A program made the position numbers and the translations under genes. Shown piece by piece: positions 9,781 through 15,840 of a DNA stretch of 15,840 nucleotides. Origin of the DNA: Eubacteriales bacterium (GTDB lineage Bacteria; Bacillota; Clostridia; Oscillospirales; Oscillospiraceae). Below the pieces are notes generated by a model, which saw nothing but the letters and a program-made list of their open reading frames with translations, searched no databases and had not been told where the DNA came from. The stretch covers positions 3,574 to 19,413 of the forward strand of contig JAUMXS010000008.1 of the NCBI GenBank assembly GCA_030528965.1. The letters are read 5' to 3'. How positions within the stretch are numbered: position 1 is the stretch's first letter; every line of letters begins with the position of its first letter.

Positions 9781-10355
9781 AGCAGCACCACGTCCACTTC
9801 CCGCAGCATAAGGCCCAGCCGACACAGCGGCAGCCCCACTACGTTGAAATAATCTCCCTCGATCCCGGTGACAAAAAGGCTCGCTCGTCCCTGGATCCCA
9901 TAGGCGCCCGCCTTGTCGAGCGGTTCGCCCGTCGCAACATAGGCTTCGATCTCCCGCGCATCAAGGGCCCGGAAATGAACCGAAGAACATTCCGTCCCCT
10001 GCAGCTTCTTATTTCCGCGGAACACCGCAAGCCCCGTATATACCTCATGGGCACGTCCCGACAGCTTCGACAGCATCCGGACGGCATCCTCCGCGTCCCG
10101 TGGTTTTCCCAGAACCCGTCCGTCGAGGACGACAACGGTATCGGCGGCGATGATCAGCCGGTCTGCCCCGGCGCCAAGTCTCTCTGCGACTTCCTCCGCC
10201 TTGCAGTATGCGAGATGTCTGACCAGTTCGGCGGGACTCAGGCCCGCCGGGGCGCGTTCTTCCCCTTCCGCAGGGATTACATGCAGCTCCGCGATCCCCA
10301 GATGCTCCAACAATTCCCGCCGCCGGGGCGACGCGGACGCCAGGATCCATTCCAT
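9777..10355 (-). CDS. maf: Maf-family nucleoside triphosphate pyrophosphatase
   Basis: Maf/YhdE house-cleaning enzymes hydrolyse dTTP, UTP or modified nucleotides to monophosphates. The 192-residue product has the family length and every signature: ILASASPRRREL at the N-terminus, AADTVVVLDG, GKP, SGRAHEVYTG, DKAGAYGIQG and IEGDYFNVVGLP. The ATG at 10355 has AGGAG eight bases upstream and gives the conserved start; in-frame ATGs further up add residues not found in the family. It begins 47 nt after the U32 gene and its stop overlaps the mreC start by four bases. Genes of this family often sit beside mreBCD, and overexpression affects septation in B. subtilis, though the enzymatic role is the better-founded one. 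Confidence 0.95.
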   Translation of the reverse strand: MEWILASASPRRRELLEHLGIAELHVIPAEGEERAPAGLSPAELVRHLAYCKAEEVAERLGAGADRLIIAADTVVVLDGRVLGKPRDAEDAVRMLSKLSGRAHEVYTGLAVFRGNKKLQGTECSSVHFRALDAREIEAYVATGEPLDKAGAYGIQGRASLFVTGIEGDYFNVVGLPLCRLGLMLREVDVVLL

Positions 10356-10402
10356 CTCCACATCTCCTGTTTTCATGCTTGCTTTTCCGTCCGGAGAACG
10401 GC

Positions 10403-12496
10403 TCACCATTTCATAAGCCCGTTCGGACGATACCCGGAATCCTCAAGAAACACGGACGCGACCTTCACACATTCAAAGGGCGATTCCGTGGTGAACATCA
10501 GCCGCAGCCCCCAGAGTCCCAGTTCGGAAAGCTCCGGAAGATGCTCGGCCAGAAACAGTTTCCGGGCGCTGTATATCACATTTCTGCATCCGAATTCCCT
10601 CATGACCGGCATAACACCGCCGCGGCCGTCATCGAGCTGACCGTGGGAAGGGCAGGTACAATGACCCGCACTGTATTTGAGGATGCAGTGCCGGGAAACC
10701 ATCACCGGCAGGCGGCCGTAAACCGCGAGTTCCAGTCCGATGGGCCCGGACAGGCTCATAAGCTGATCCGTCCGCAAAGCGGGTGACATGGCGGCAGAAA
10801 GAAATCCCGCGCCCGCCAGCAGGGTCAGCATTCGGGCGCTGCAGGTCTGCAGCGGGAGATCTCCGCGCGGGGTAAATCCGGCACTGCGCACAAGCGGCAG
10901 ATGCCCAAGATTGCTCACCAGCGCTTCGCGCACGCCCAGTTCTCCGGCACGCGCCAGCAGACGCCGGACCGTTTCTTTCTCCTCTCCGTCCTCGATGACG
11001 GGAGGCAAAACGACAGCCGGCAGGCTGCCCTGTTTCAGAAAAGGCAGCAGACGCTCCGGTTCGGAATCGATCACTTCCAGCGGAACATAGATCCGTGAAG
11101 GCGCAAAGGCGGCAAGCTCCGGCGTGAGCTGCGAGGCCTGCGTGACCTGAAAGGTGAAAACAGGCGCCTCCGACGGTGACGGGTAGCGGGGCGAAAGAGC
11201 CAGCGACCTCTCCGCGCAGGGCGCGCGCTTTTCCCGAAGGGAAGAAAGCTCGTCCAGCAGCTTTTGCCGCAATTCCGCAACAGCCCGCATGGGCAGGCTC
11301 AGATCTCCCTCCACCGCGGCACGCACGTTCCGGCAAAGATAGGGGGTACCGCCGGTACGGTAGAGCTCATCCCGCAGTTTTTCCTCCGTGAGCACATCGC
11401 CTGCCGCCTCGGTCGGTATGGGACCATAGATCAGCGCACGGTTCCCCAGCTCATCCGAAACGGCAAAACAGCTGGGCTCGTCACGCCGGATCATTGCATA
11501 GAAATCGACCGGCACACGGCGCAGTTCCGACCGGGCCGTATCCTTCCGGAGGGCGGCACGGTAGCGCGCGGCATCCCGTTCCGGTTCGGCCGGGGCCGCG
11601 AACATGTCAGGCCCAGCCTCGTCCGCGAGATATCCGTCGGTAAAACCCTCGGGAGCAAATACGCGCTCCAGCTTCTGAAGATCCGTATCCAGCGCGGACG
11701 TCTCATTCCGCAGCACACGGGCACAGATACCGACCGCATCCGCCGCAAATTCCGGCGCGGTACGGCGTGCATCCACGACCGCGCCGCGCACCCCCGCGTC
11801 GCGGAGGGCCAGAAGATGCCGTATAAGGCAGATCTTCTTCATGTGAAGCGGATAATCATCGCTCCGGCCGCCGAGACTGTATTCCCGATGACAGGGGAAG
11901 GTACAGCAGTCCAGAAGGTCACTGTCCTGCGGCAACCCGCTGCTGCCGCTCAGGGAACAGAGTCCCGCACAGGCCACACAGGAAGGCCCCGCGACGATCA
12001 CTTCCGTTCCGCCGGGGAGCGCCCCGGCAACAGCGGCGATCTTTTCCATGGAAAGTTCCCGCGCAAGCGTGACGCGCTGGGCGCCGAGACGCGACGCCGT
12101 CAGCGCCCCGTCAACGGAATGTACGCCCCAGCGGATCCCGGCACAGACCGGCGTTTCCGGCAGCACTTCACGAAGCGCAAGCAGCAGGCCGGGGTCACGC
12201 ACCTCAAAGGCTTCCACGCCCATTTGGGCAGCCTCCACGGCAGCCTGTACGACCGCGCGCAGTTCGGTCTCCGGCACAAGGCCGTACACCGCGGCGCGAA
12301 CCGCGCAGCCGCGCACCAGACAATACCGAACGATGGCAGCAAACTCTTCCTGCCCCGGCGTGGGAACAGTCTGCGCGGCGGTTCCCGCGCCGCGCAGCGG
12401 AAGGCTCACACAGACGGCATCCGCCCCGCTCTGCACGGCGGCCGTGACAGCGTCCAGCGACTCCACCGCCGCCAAAAGCTCCATTTTGCCTTCCAT
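10403..12496 (-). CDS. U32 family protein (DUF3656 type, RlhA-like), divergent
   Basis: A 697-residue member of the U32 family. These are annotated as peptidases, but characterised members (RlhA, TrhP) are iron-sulfur proteins that hydroxylate rRNA or tRNA with prephenate. The N-terminal domain carries the four expected Fe-S cysteines as C-x6-C (173, 180) and C-x3-C (198, 202), but the usual EVFVHGALC reads EVIVAGPSC, losing the conserved His, and there are extra cysteines at 176 and 197. A second U32-like C-terminal region has C604, C613/C615 and C637 before IYSARKLFL. The total length resembles the RlhA type with a central DUF3656 segment. The ATG start has AGGAGG six bases upstream. It lies between proA (74-nt gap with a hairpin) and maf. 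Its substrate is unknown. Confidence 0.85.
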   Translation of the reverse strand: MEGKMELLAAVESLDAVTAAVQSGADAVCVSLPLRGAGTAAQTVPTPGQEEFAAIVRYCLVRGCAVRAAVYGLVPETELRAVVQAAVEAAQMGVEAFEVRDPGLLLALREVLPETPVCAGIRWGVHSVDGALTASRLGAQRVTLARELSMEKIAAVAGALPGGTEVIVAGPSCVACAGLCSLSGSSGLPQDSDLLDCCTFPCHREYSLGGRSDDYPLHMKKICLIRHLLALRDAGVRGAVVDARRTAPEFAADAVGICARVLRNETSALDTDLQKLERVFAPEGFTDGYLADEAGPDMFAAPAEPERDAARYRAALRKDTARSELRRVPVDFYAMIRRDEPSCFAVSDELGNRALIYGPIPTEAAGDVLTEEKLRDELYRTGGTPYLCRNVRAAVEGDLSLPMRAVAELRQKLLDELSSLREKRAPCAERSLALSPRYPSPSEAPVFTFQVTQASQLTPELAAFAPSRIYVPLEVIDSEPERLLPFLKQGSLPAVVLPPVIEDGEEKETVRRLLARAGELGVREALVSNLGHLPLVRSAGFTPRGDLPLQTCSARMLTLLAGAGFLSAAMSPALRTDQLMSLSGPIGLELAVYGRLPVMVSRHCILKYSAGHCTCPSHGQLDDGRGGVMPVMREFGCRNVIYSARKLFLAEHLPELSELGLWGLRLMFTTESPFECVKVASVFLEDSGYRPNGLMKW

Positions 12497-12532
12497 TTGA
12501 ACCCTCCTCTTTTCAAACATTCTTCGAAACAC

Positions 12533-12555
12533 ACCGGCAGGGAAGCCCTGCCGGT
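12533..12555 (-). terminator. Hairpin between proA and the U32 gene
   Basis: Arms 12546-12555 and 12533-12542 form a perfect 10-bp GC-rich stem with a 3-base loop, beginning 15 nt after the proA stop. The tail is GTGTTTCG, a poor U-tract, so termination may be partial. No convincing promoter lies between it and the U32 start, so some read-through into U32-maf-mreCD-mrdA seems likely. Confidence 0.6.
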
Positions 12556-12570
12556 ATTATCTTTGATCTC

Positions 12571-13827
12571 TTACCGGACGTTTCCCTGTCCGCGAATGAC
12601 GAATTTATACGTCGTCAGAGCCTCCAGCCCCATCGGGCCGCGGGCATGAAGCCGCTGCGTGGAGATCCCCACCTCACAGCCGAGCCCGAACTCTCCGCCA
12701 TCCGTGAAGCGGGTCGAGGCATTCCAGTAGACCGCCGCACTGTCCACGCTCTGCAGGAAGCGAGCGGCTGTGTCGGCGTTTTCCGTGACGATCGCGTCAC
12801 TGTGTCCCGTGCCGTGCGCCGCAATATGGGCCGTGGCTTCCTCCACGTCCCCGACCACATGCACAGCAAGGATATAATCCAGAAATTCCGTATCAAAATC
12901 CTGCGGCCCGGCGGGCGTTCCTTCCGTGAAGGCCTGCGCCTTCTCATCCAGACGCAGCTCAACGGGGACGGCCCCGCGCGAAGCGCGGTCCTCACACAGG
13001 CAGCGGCGCAGCTTCGGAAGAAATTCCGGCGCAGCCGCCTCATGCACCAGACAGACCTCCGCCGCGTTGCAGACGGAAGGCCGGGAGGTCTTGGCATTTT
13101 CCAGGATACGCAGGGCCATCTCCTGATCGGCCTCCGCGTCAATATAAATATGACAGATGCCCGTTCCCGTCTCGATGCAGGGAACGGAAGCATTTTCCAC
13201 GCAGGCACGGATAAGGCCCGCGCCGCCGCGCGGAATGAGAAGGTCCACAAGCCCGCGGGCACGCATCAGAACAGACGCGCTCTCGCGGGAACTGTCCTCG
13301 ACCATGCAGACCGCTTCTTCGGGCAGTCCCACTGCGGAAAGTCCCTCACGCAGAGCTTCCGTCACCGCTCTGGCCGAGCGGAAAGCCTCTTTTCCGCCGC
13401 GCAGCACGCAGACGTTTCCGCTCTTGATGCAGAGCGCCGCGGCATCCGCCGTGACATTCGGACGGCTCTCATAAATAACGGCAATCAGGCCCAGAGGCAC
13501 CGCGATCTTCTCGATCTGCAGGTTCCCGGGGCGCTCCGTTCGTGCCAGCACACGACCCACCGGATCGGGCAGCGCCGCGGCCTGACGGATACCGTCCGCC
13601 ATACCCGCGATCCGCTCCGGGTTCAGCGCCAGACGGTCCAGCATGACCTCGGAAACCGTTCCCCGCGCATCCGCAAGGTCCTTTTCGTTGGCCGCCAGAA
13701 TATCGTCGCAGCGGGCGATCAGAGCGTCGGCCATGGCAAGCAGCGCTGCGTTTTTCTTTTCCGTATCCGCCGAACGCAGCACCGGAATGGCCGTTCTTGC
13801 CGATTCCAGGATCTCAAGCGTTGTCAT
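12571..13827 (-). CDS. proA: Glutamate-5-semialdehyde dehydrogenase (gamma-glutamyl phosphate reductase)
   Basis: Reduces gamma-glutamyl phosphate with NADPH to glutamate-5-semialdehyde, the second step of proline synthesis. The 418-residue product has the family length and an aldehyde-dehydrogenase-like fold: [30 protein letters not shown], catalytic C253 in [10 protein letters not shown], and the closing [29 protein letters not shown]. The ATG at 13827 has GGGAGGGGAGC just upstream and gives the conserved N-terminus. Its first 14 bases overlap the end of proB, indicating translational coupling and channelling of the labile acyl phosphate between the two enzymes. The stop is followed by a hairpin. 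Confidence 0.97.
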   Translation of the reverse strand: MTTLEILESARTAIPVLRSADTEKKNAALLAMADALIARCDDILAANEKDLADARGTVSEVMLDRLALNPERIAGMADGIRQAAALPDPVGRVLARTERPGNLQIEKIAVPLGLIAVIYESRPNVTADAAALCIKSGNVCVLRGGKEAFRSARAVTEALREGLSAVGLPEEAVCMVEDSSRESASVLMRARGLVDLLIPRGGAGLIRACVENASVPCIETGTGICHIYIDAEADQEMALRILENAKTSRPSVCNAAEVCLVHEAAAPEFLPKLRRCLCEDRASRGAVPVELRLDEKAQAFTEGTPAGPQDFDTEFLDYILAVHVVGDVEEATAHIAAHGTGHSDAIVTENADTAARFLQSVDSAAVYWNASTRFTDGGEFGLGCEVGISTQRLHARGPMGLEALTTYKFVIRGQGNVR

Positions 13828-14605
13828 GATTGCTCCCCTCCCGTTTTCCGAGAAAATGCGTGCCGACGGGCTTGCCGTCGAAAATATCATACAGAATAGT
13901 CGGATGGTCGCCGTTGGCAATGATCATATCGATCCCCGCCTCGGTGGCCAGACGCGCGGCCGTGAGCTTGGTGGTCATGCCGCCGGTACCCAGACTGCTT
14001 CCGCTGCCCCCGGCCAGAGCTTCCACCTCCGGCGTGATCTCCGGGACCTCGGGGATAAGCTTCGCGTCGGGATTCTTCCGCGGATCCGCATCATACAGTC
14101 CGTCAATATCGGACAGCAGCACCAGCAGATCCGCACGCGCGCAAACCGCCGATACGCCCGCAAGCGTATCGTTGTCGCCGATGCCCAGCTCCGCCGTTGC
14201 CACCGTATCGTTCTCATTGATGATCGGCAGCGCGTTCCACTCCAAAAGACGGAACAGCGTGTTTTCAAAGTTCTGCCGACGGACCGGATCCTCCACATCC
14301 TGCGCCGTGACGAGGATCTGGGCAACGTTGTGGTGGTATTCGGAGAACTGCTTGTCATACACGTACATGAGTTCACACTGTCCCACCGCCGCCGCGGCCT
14401 GTTTGCCGGGAATGTCGGATGGACGTTCATGAAGTCCGAGTTTGCCCCGGCCCATGCCGATGGCTCCGGACGACACCATGATCAACTCATGCCCCGCGTT
14501 TTTGAGGTCCGACATCACCCGACATAATTCTTCCACGCGACGGATGTTCAGTTGTCCCGTACCGTGGGTCAGGGTAGACGTACCGACCTTGATGACTGCT
14601 CTCAT
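13814..14605 (-). CDS. proB: Glutamate 5-kinase, short form without PUA domain
   Basis: Phosphorylates glutamate to gamma-glutamyl phosphate, the first and normally proline-inhibited step of proline synthesis. The 263-residue product comprises just the amino acid kinase domain: KVGTSTLT (K6), [44 protein letters not shown] and [15 protein letters not shown]. The C-terminal PUA domain that brings E. coli ProB to 367 residues is absent. The reading frame ends cleanly in the proA overlap, so this is a natural short form, as in many clostridia, not a truncation. The ATG start has GGAGGG eleven bases upstream. A promoter candidate lies about 90 nt upstream. No proline T-box is visible in the short leader. 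Confidence 0.96.
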   Translation of the reverse strand: MRAVIKVGTSTLTHGTGQLNIRRVEELCRVMSDLKNAGHELIMVSSGAIGMGRGKLGLHERPSDIPGKQAAAAVGQCELMYVYDKQFSEYHHNVAQILVTAQDVEDPVRRQNFENTLFRLLEWNALPIINENDTVATAELGIGDNDTLAGVSAVCARADLLVLLSDIDGLYDADPRKNPDAKLIPEVPEITPEVEALAGGSGSSLGTGGMTTKLTAARLATEAGIDMIIANGDHPTILYDIFDGKPVGTHFLGKREGSNHDNA

Positions 14606-14693
14606 AATTCCAGGATCCCTCCGATTTATGCTCTGATTGATGCTCTTATGGCAACCGTGCCGAAATGTACCGTATTCCACGGCATACACATTC

Positions 14694-14722
14694 ACTTTAC
14701 CACGTTCCGCCCTCATTTACAA
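14694..14722 (-). promoter_or_regulatory. Candidate sigma-A promoter for proBA
   Basis: On the minus strand TTGTAA (14722-14717) and TAAAGT (14699-14694) are 17 bases apart, each 4/6 to consensus. Transcription would start near 14687, leaving a leader of about 80 nt with a short CCGTG/CACGG pairing but no recognisable riboswitch or T-box. The promoter lies back-to-back with the spoIIGA control region. Confidence 0.5.
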
Positions 14723-14811
14723 TAGCTCTCAACGCGCCCCGCCGCTCATTCCGCCAAGATTTTTGCCTTTGCCGTCCTTTTTCCGGTCGGATGTGCAAAA
14801 AACGGAACAGG

Positions 14812-14850
14812 CGGCGAATGACAATCTTTTCAGCCGGACAGGACTATAAT
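14812..14850 (+). promoter_or_regulatory. Candidate Spo0A-dependent spoIIG-type promoter
   Basis: ATGACA (14818-14823, 5/6 to TTGACA) and a perfect TATAAT (14845-14850) are separated by 21 bases. The B. subtilis spoIIG promoter is a known sigma-A promoter with an over-long 22-bp spacer that needs Spo0A~P. Directly touching the -35 is CGGCGAA (14812-14818), one mismatch from the Spo0A box TGNCGAA. The difficulty is that transcription would start at about the spoIIGA ATG, implying a leaderless or nearly leaderless mRNA. Confidence 0.45.
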
Positions 14851-14856
14851 CCCGGC

Positions 14857-15693
14857 ATGGACGTCATCTACATAGACAGCCTTTTCCTTCTGAATCTCAT
14901 CATAGACTATCTGCTGCTCCTCGGTGCGGCCCGGCTCTGCGGTCTGCCTCTGCGGCGAAAACGTTTTGGTCTCGCCGCAGCCCTCGGCGCTCTGTGGAGC
15001 GTCGGCATCGTGCTGCCCGGCGGGGCTTTTCTCGCCCTGCCCTCCATGAAGCTCGTGCTTTCCGCCGTCATGGCGCTCATCGCCTACGGACGTGAATCCC
15101 ATTTCTTCCGCAGCTGGGGCGCTTTTCTGCTCGTCTCCGCCGCACTGGGCGGCGCGGTCTGGGCCGCCTCCATGCTTGGCGGCGTTCCCCGCGGAGCATC
15201 TGCGTATGTCCCCGTTTCCCTGCGCGTTCTTCTGCTGTCCTTCGGACTGTGCTATGTCGCCCTGCGGCTCCTCTTTGCACGCAGCATCCGGAAACGGGAA
15301 CGCGAGGTCATTTCCGTTTCTCTGGAATTCGCGGGACGCAGCGTCTCCTTTCAGGCCCTGCGGGATACCGGCAACGAGCTGTACGATCCTGCCGGAGGCC
15401 GCAGAGTCTGCGTCGCGGAAGCCCGCGTCCTCTGCCCCTTGTTCCCCCCGGAGTACGCAGCCGTCCTGCATGAACGTGACCCCATCCGTATTCTCGGGGA
15501 ACTCTCCCGGTTTCCGGCCTGCCGGGGGCGGCTGTCTCTTGTCCCGTACAGTTCCGTCGGAGTCGAACGCGGGCTCCTGCCTGCTCTTCGGCCCGATCGC
15601 CTTACCGTAAACGGCCAAACCCTCGACGACACCCTGATCGCCGTTTCTCCCACAGTCCTCTGCTCAGACGGGGAATACTCCGCCGTTCTTTGA
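14857..15693 (+). CDS. spoIIGA: Sporulation sigma-E factor-processing peptidase SpoIIGA
   Basis: Membrane aspartic protease made in the mother cell that cleaves the pro-peptide of sigma-E after engulfment signalling through SpoIIR. The 278-residue product has about five N-terminal membrane segments (IDSLFLLNLIIDYLLLLGA first, then to about residue 140), followed by a soluble domain with the protease motif LRDTGNELYDP (D170, equivalent to Asp183 of B. subtilis) and a conserved-type VPYSSVG segment. The ATG at 14857 gives the family's N-terminus (MDVIYIDSLFLLN). The ribosome site is poor (AGGA 13 bases upstream). sigE follows 70 nt downstream, the universal spoIIG arrangement. It is divergent from proB across a 251-nt control region. 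Confidence 0.96.
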   Translation: MDVIYIDSLFLLNLIIDYLLLLGAARLCGLPLRRKRFGLAAALGALWSVGIVLPGGAFLALPSMKLVLSAVMALIAYGRESHFFRSWGAFLLVSAALGGAVWAASMLGGVPRGASAYVPVSLRVLLLSFGLCYVALRLLFARSIRKREREVISVSLEFAGRSVSFQALRDTGNELYDPAGGRRVCVAEARVLCPLFPPEYAAVLHERDPIRILGELSRFPACRGRLSLVPYSSVGVERGLLPALRPDRLTVNGQTLDDTLIAVSPTVLCSDGEYSAVL

Positions 15694-15763
15694 GCCTCGG
15701 CCGCCCATGTGCCGTTCCCGAAATATCACGAAACCCATTCCTCACCGAGAAAGGAGTTTTTCC

Positions 15764-15840
15764 ATGTCGTTCTTCCTGCGTCTGCGTCTTTATGCTCTCC
15801 GGCTGATCCGACGCATACTTCTGCTTCGTGCCCCGGAGTC
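15764..15840 (+). CDS. sigE: RNA polymerase sporulation sigma factor SigE, N-terminus only
   Basis: The window ends 25 codons into this gene. The ATG has a perfect AAAGGAG seven bases upstream. The visible start (MSFFLRLRLYALRLIRRILL) is a basic, amphipathic, Leu/Arg-rich segment, as expected of the pro-sequence that tethers pro-sigma-E to the membrane and is removed by SpoIIGA. The call rests mainly on its position directly after spoIIGA; the sigma-factor domains lie beyond the window. It is presumably co-transcribed with spoIIGA, as no terminator lies in the 70-nt gap. Confidence 0.88.
   Translation, partial: MSFFLRLRLYALRLIRRILLLRAPE

Noticed and set aside
14606..14693. T-box or riboswitch in the proB leader
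   Set aside because: The leader is only about 80 nt and lacks the T-box sequence, specifier stem and terminator/antiterminator pair.

Overview
The window is a piece of chromosome from a GC-rich, spore-forming member of the Clostridia (Firmicutes), probably an Oscillospiraceae/Ruminococcaceae-type gut anaerobe. Three things point there: spoIIGA followed by the start of sigE, AAAGGAG/GGAGG ribosome binding sites with frequent TTG/GTG starts, and clostridial gene order (maf-mreC-mreD-mrdA-mgsA and pgk-tpiA-gpmI-eno). I see no prophage, transposon, CRISPR array, tRNA or rRNA. It looks like core chromosome rather than an accessory island.

Layout. Thirteen genes are supported: eleven complete on the minus strand, one complete and one partial on the plus strand. 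Reading in the direction of transcription on the minus strand: (1) proB-proA (14605 to 12571), first two steps of proline synthesis, overlapping by 14 nt, with a promoter candidate upstream of proB and a hairpin after proA. (2) U32-family protein, maf, mreC, mreD, mrdA (12496 to 6226), an envelope and elongation group with tight spacing; mreB is not between maf and mreC, and rodA/minCDE are not between mrdA and mgsA. (3) mgsA-like gene (5965 to 5564), which has its own near-consensus promoter and a textbook intrinsic terminator, so it looks monocistronic. (4) pgk-tpiA-gpmI-eno (5287 to 165), the lower-glycolysis operon without gapA/cggR, with its own promoter candidate and hairpins at the pgk/tpiA and tpiA/gpmI junctions and after eno. 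On the plus strand, divergent from proB, spoIIGA (14857-15693) and the first codons of sigE (15764 to the window end) form the sporulation spoIIG locus: SpoIIGA is the membrane protease that matures pro-sigma-E in the mother cell.

The most notable observation is the mgsA-like gene. It keeps the phosphate-binding residues of methylglyoxal synthase (K12, T34, T36, T37, G55) but lacks the catalytic aspartate of the GGDQQ motif (it reads GGVQQ), and also has HN for HD and Y for the active-site His. It may be catalytically dead or repurposed, perhaps as a phosphate or triose-phosphate sensor. It sits next to the triose-phosphate genes under its own strong promoter. Secondary observations are a degenerate 28-nt tandem repeat just upstream of that promoter, a Spo0A-type promoter candidate with a 21-bp spacer at spoIIGA, and stacked hairpins inside the glycolytic operon. 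Everything else is ordinary core metabolism and cell-shape machinery. No gene-free stretch exceeds 300 bases; the largest gaps (5288-5563, 5966-6225, 14606-14856) hold the promoters, terminator and repeats listed.
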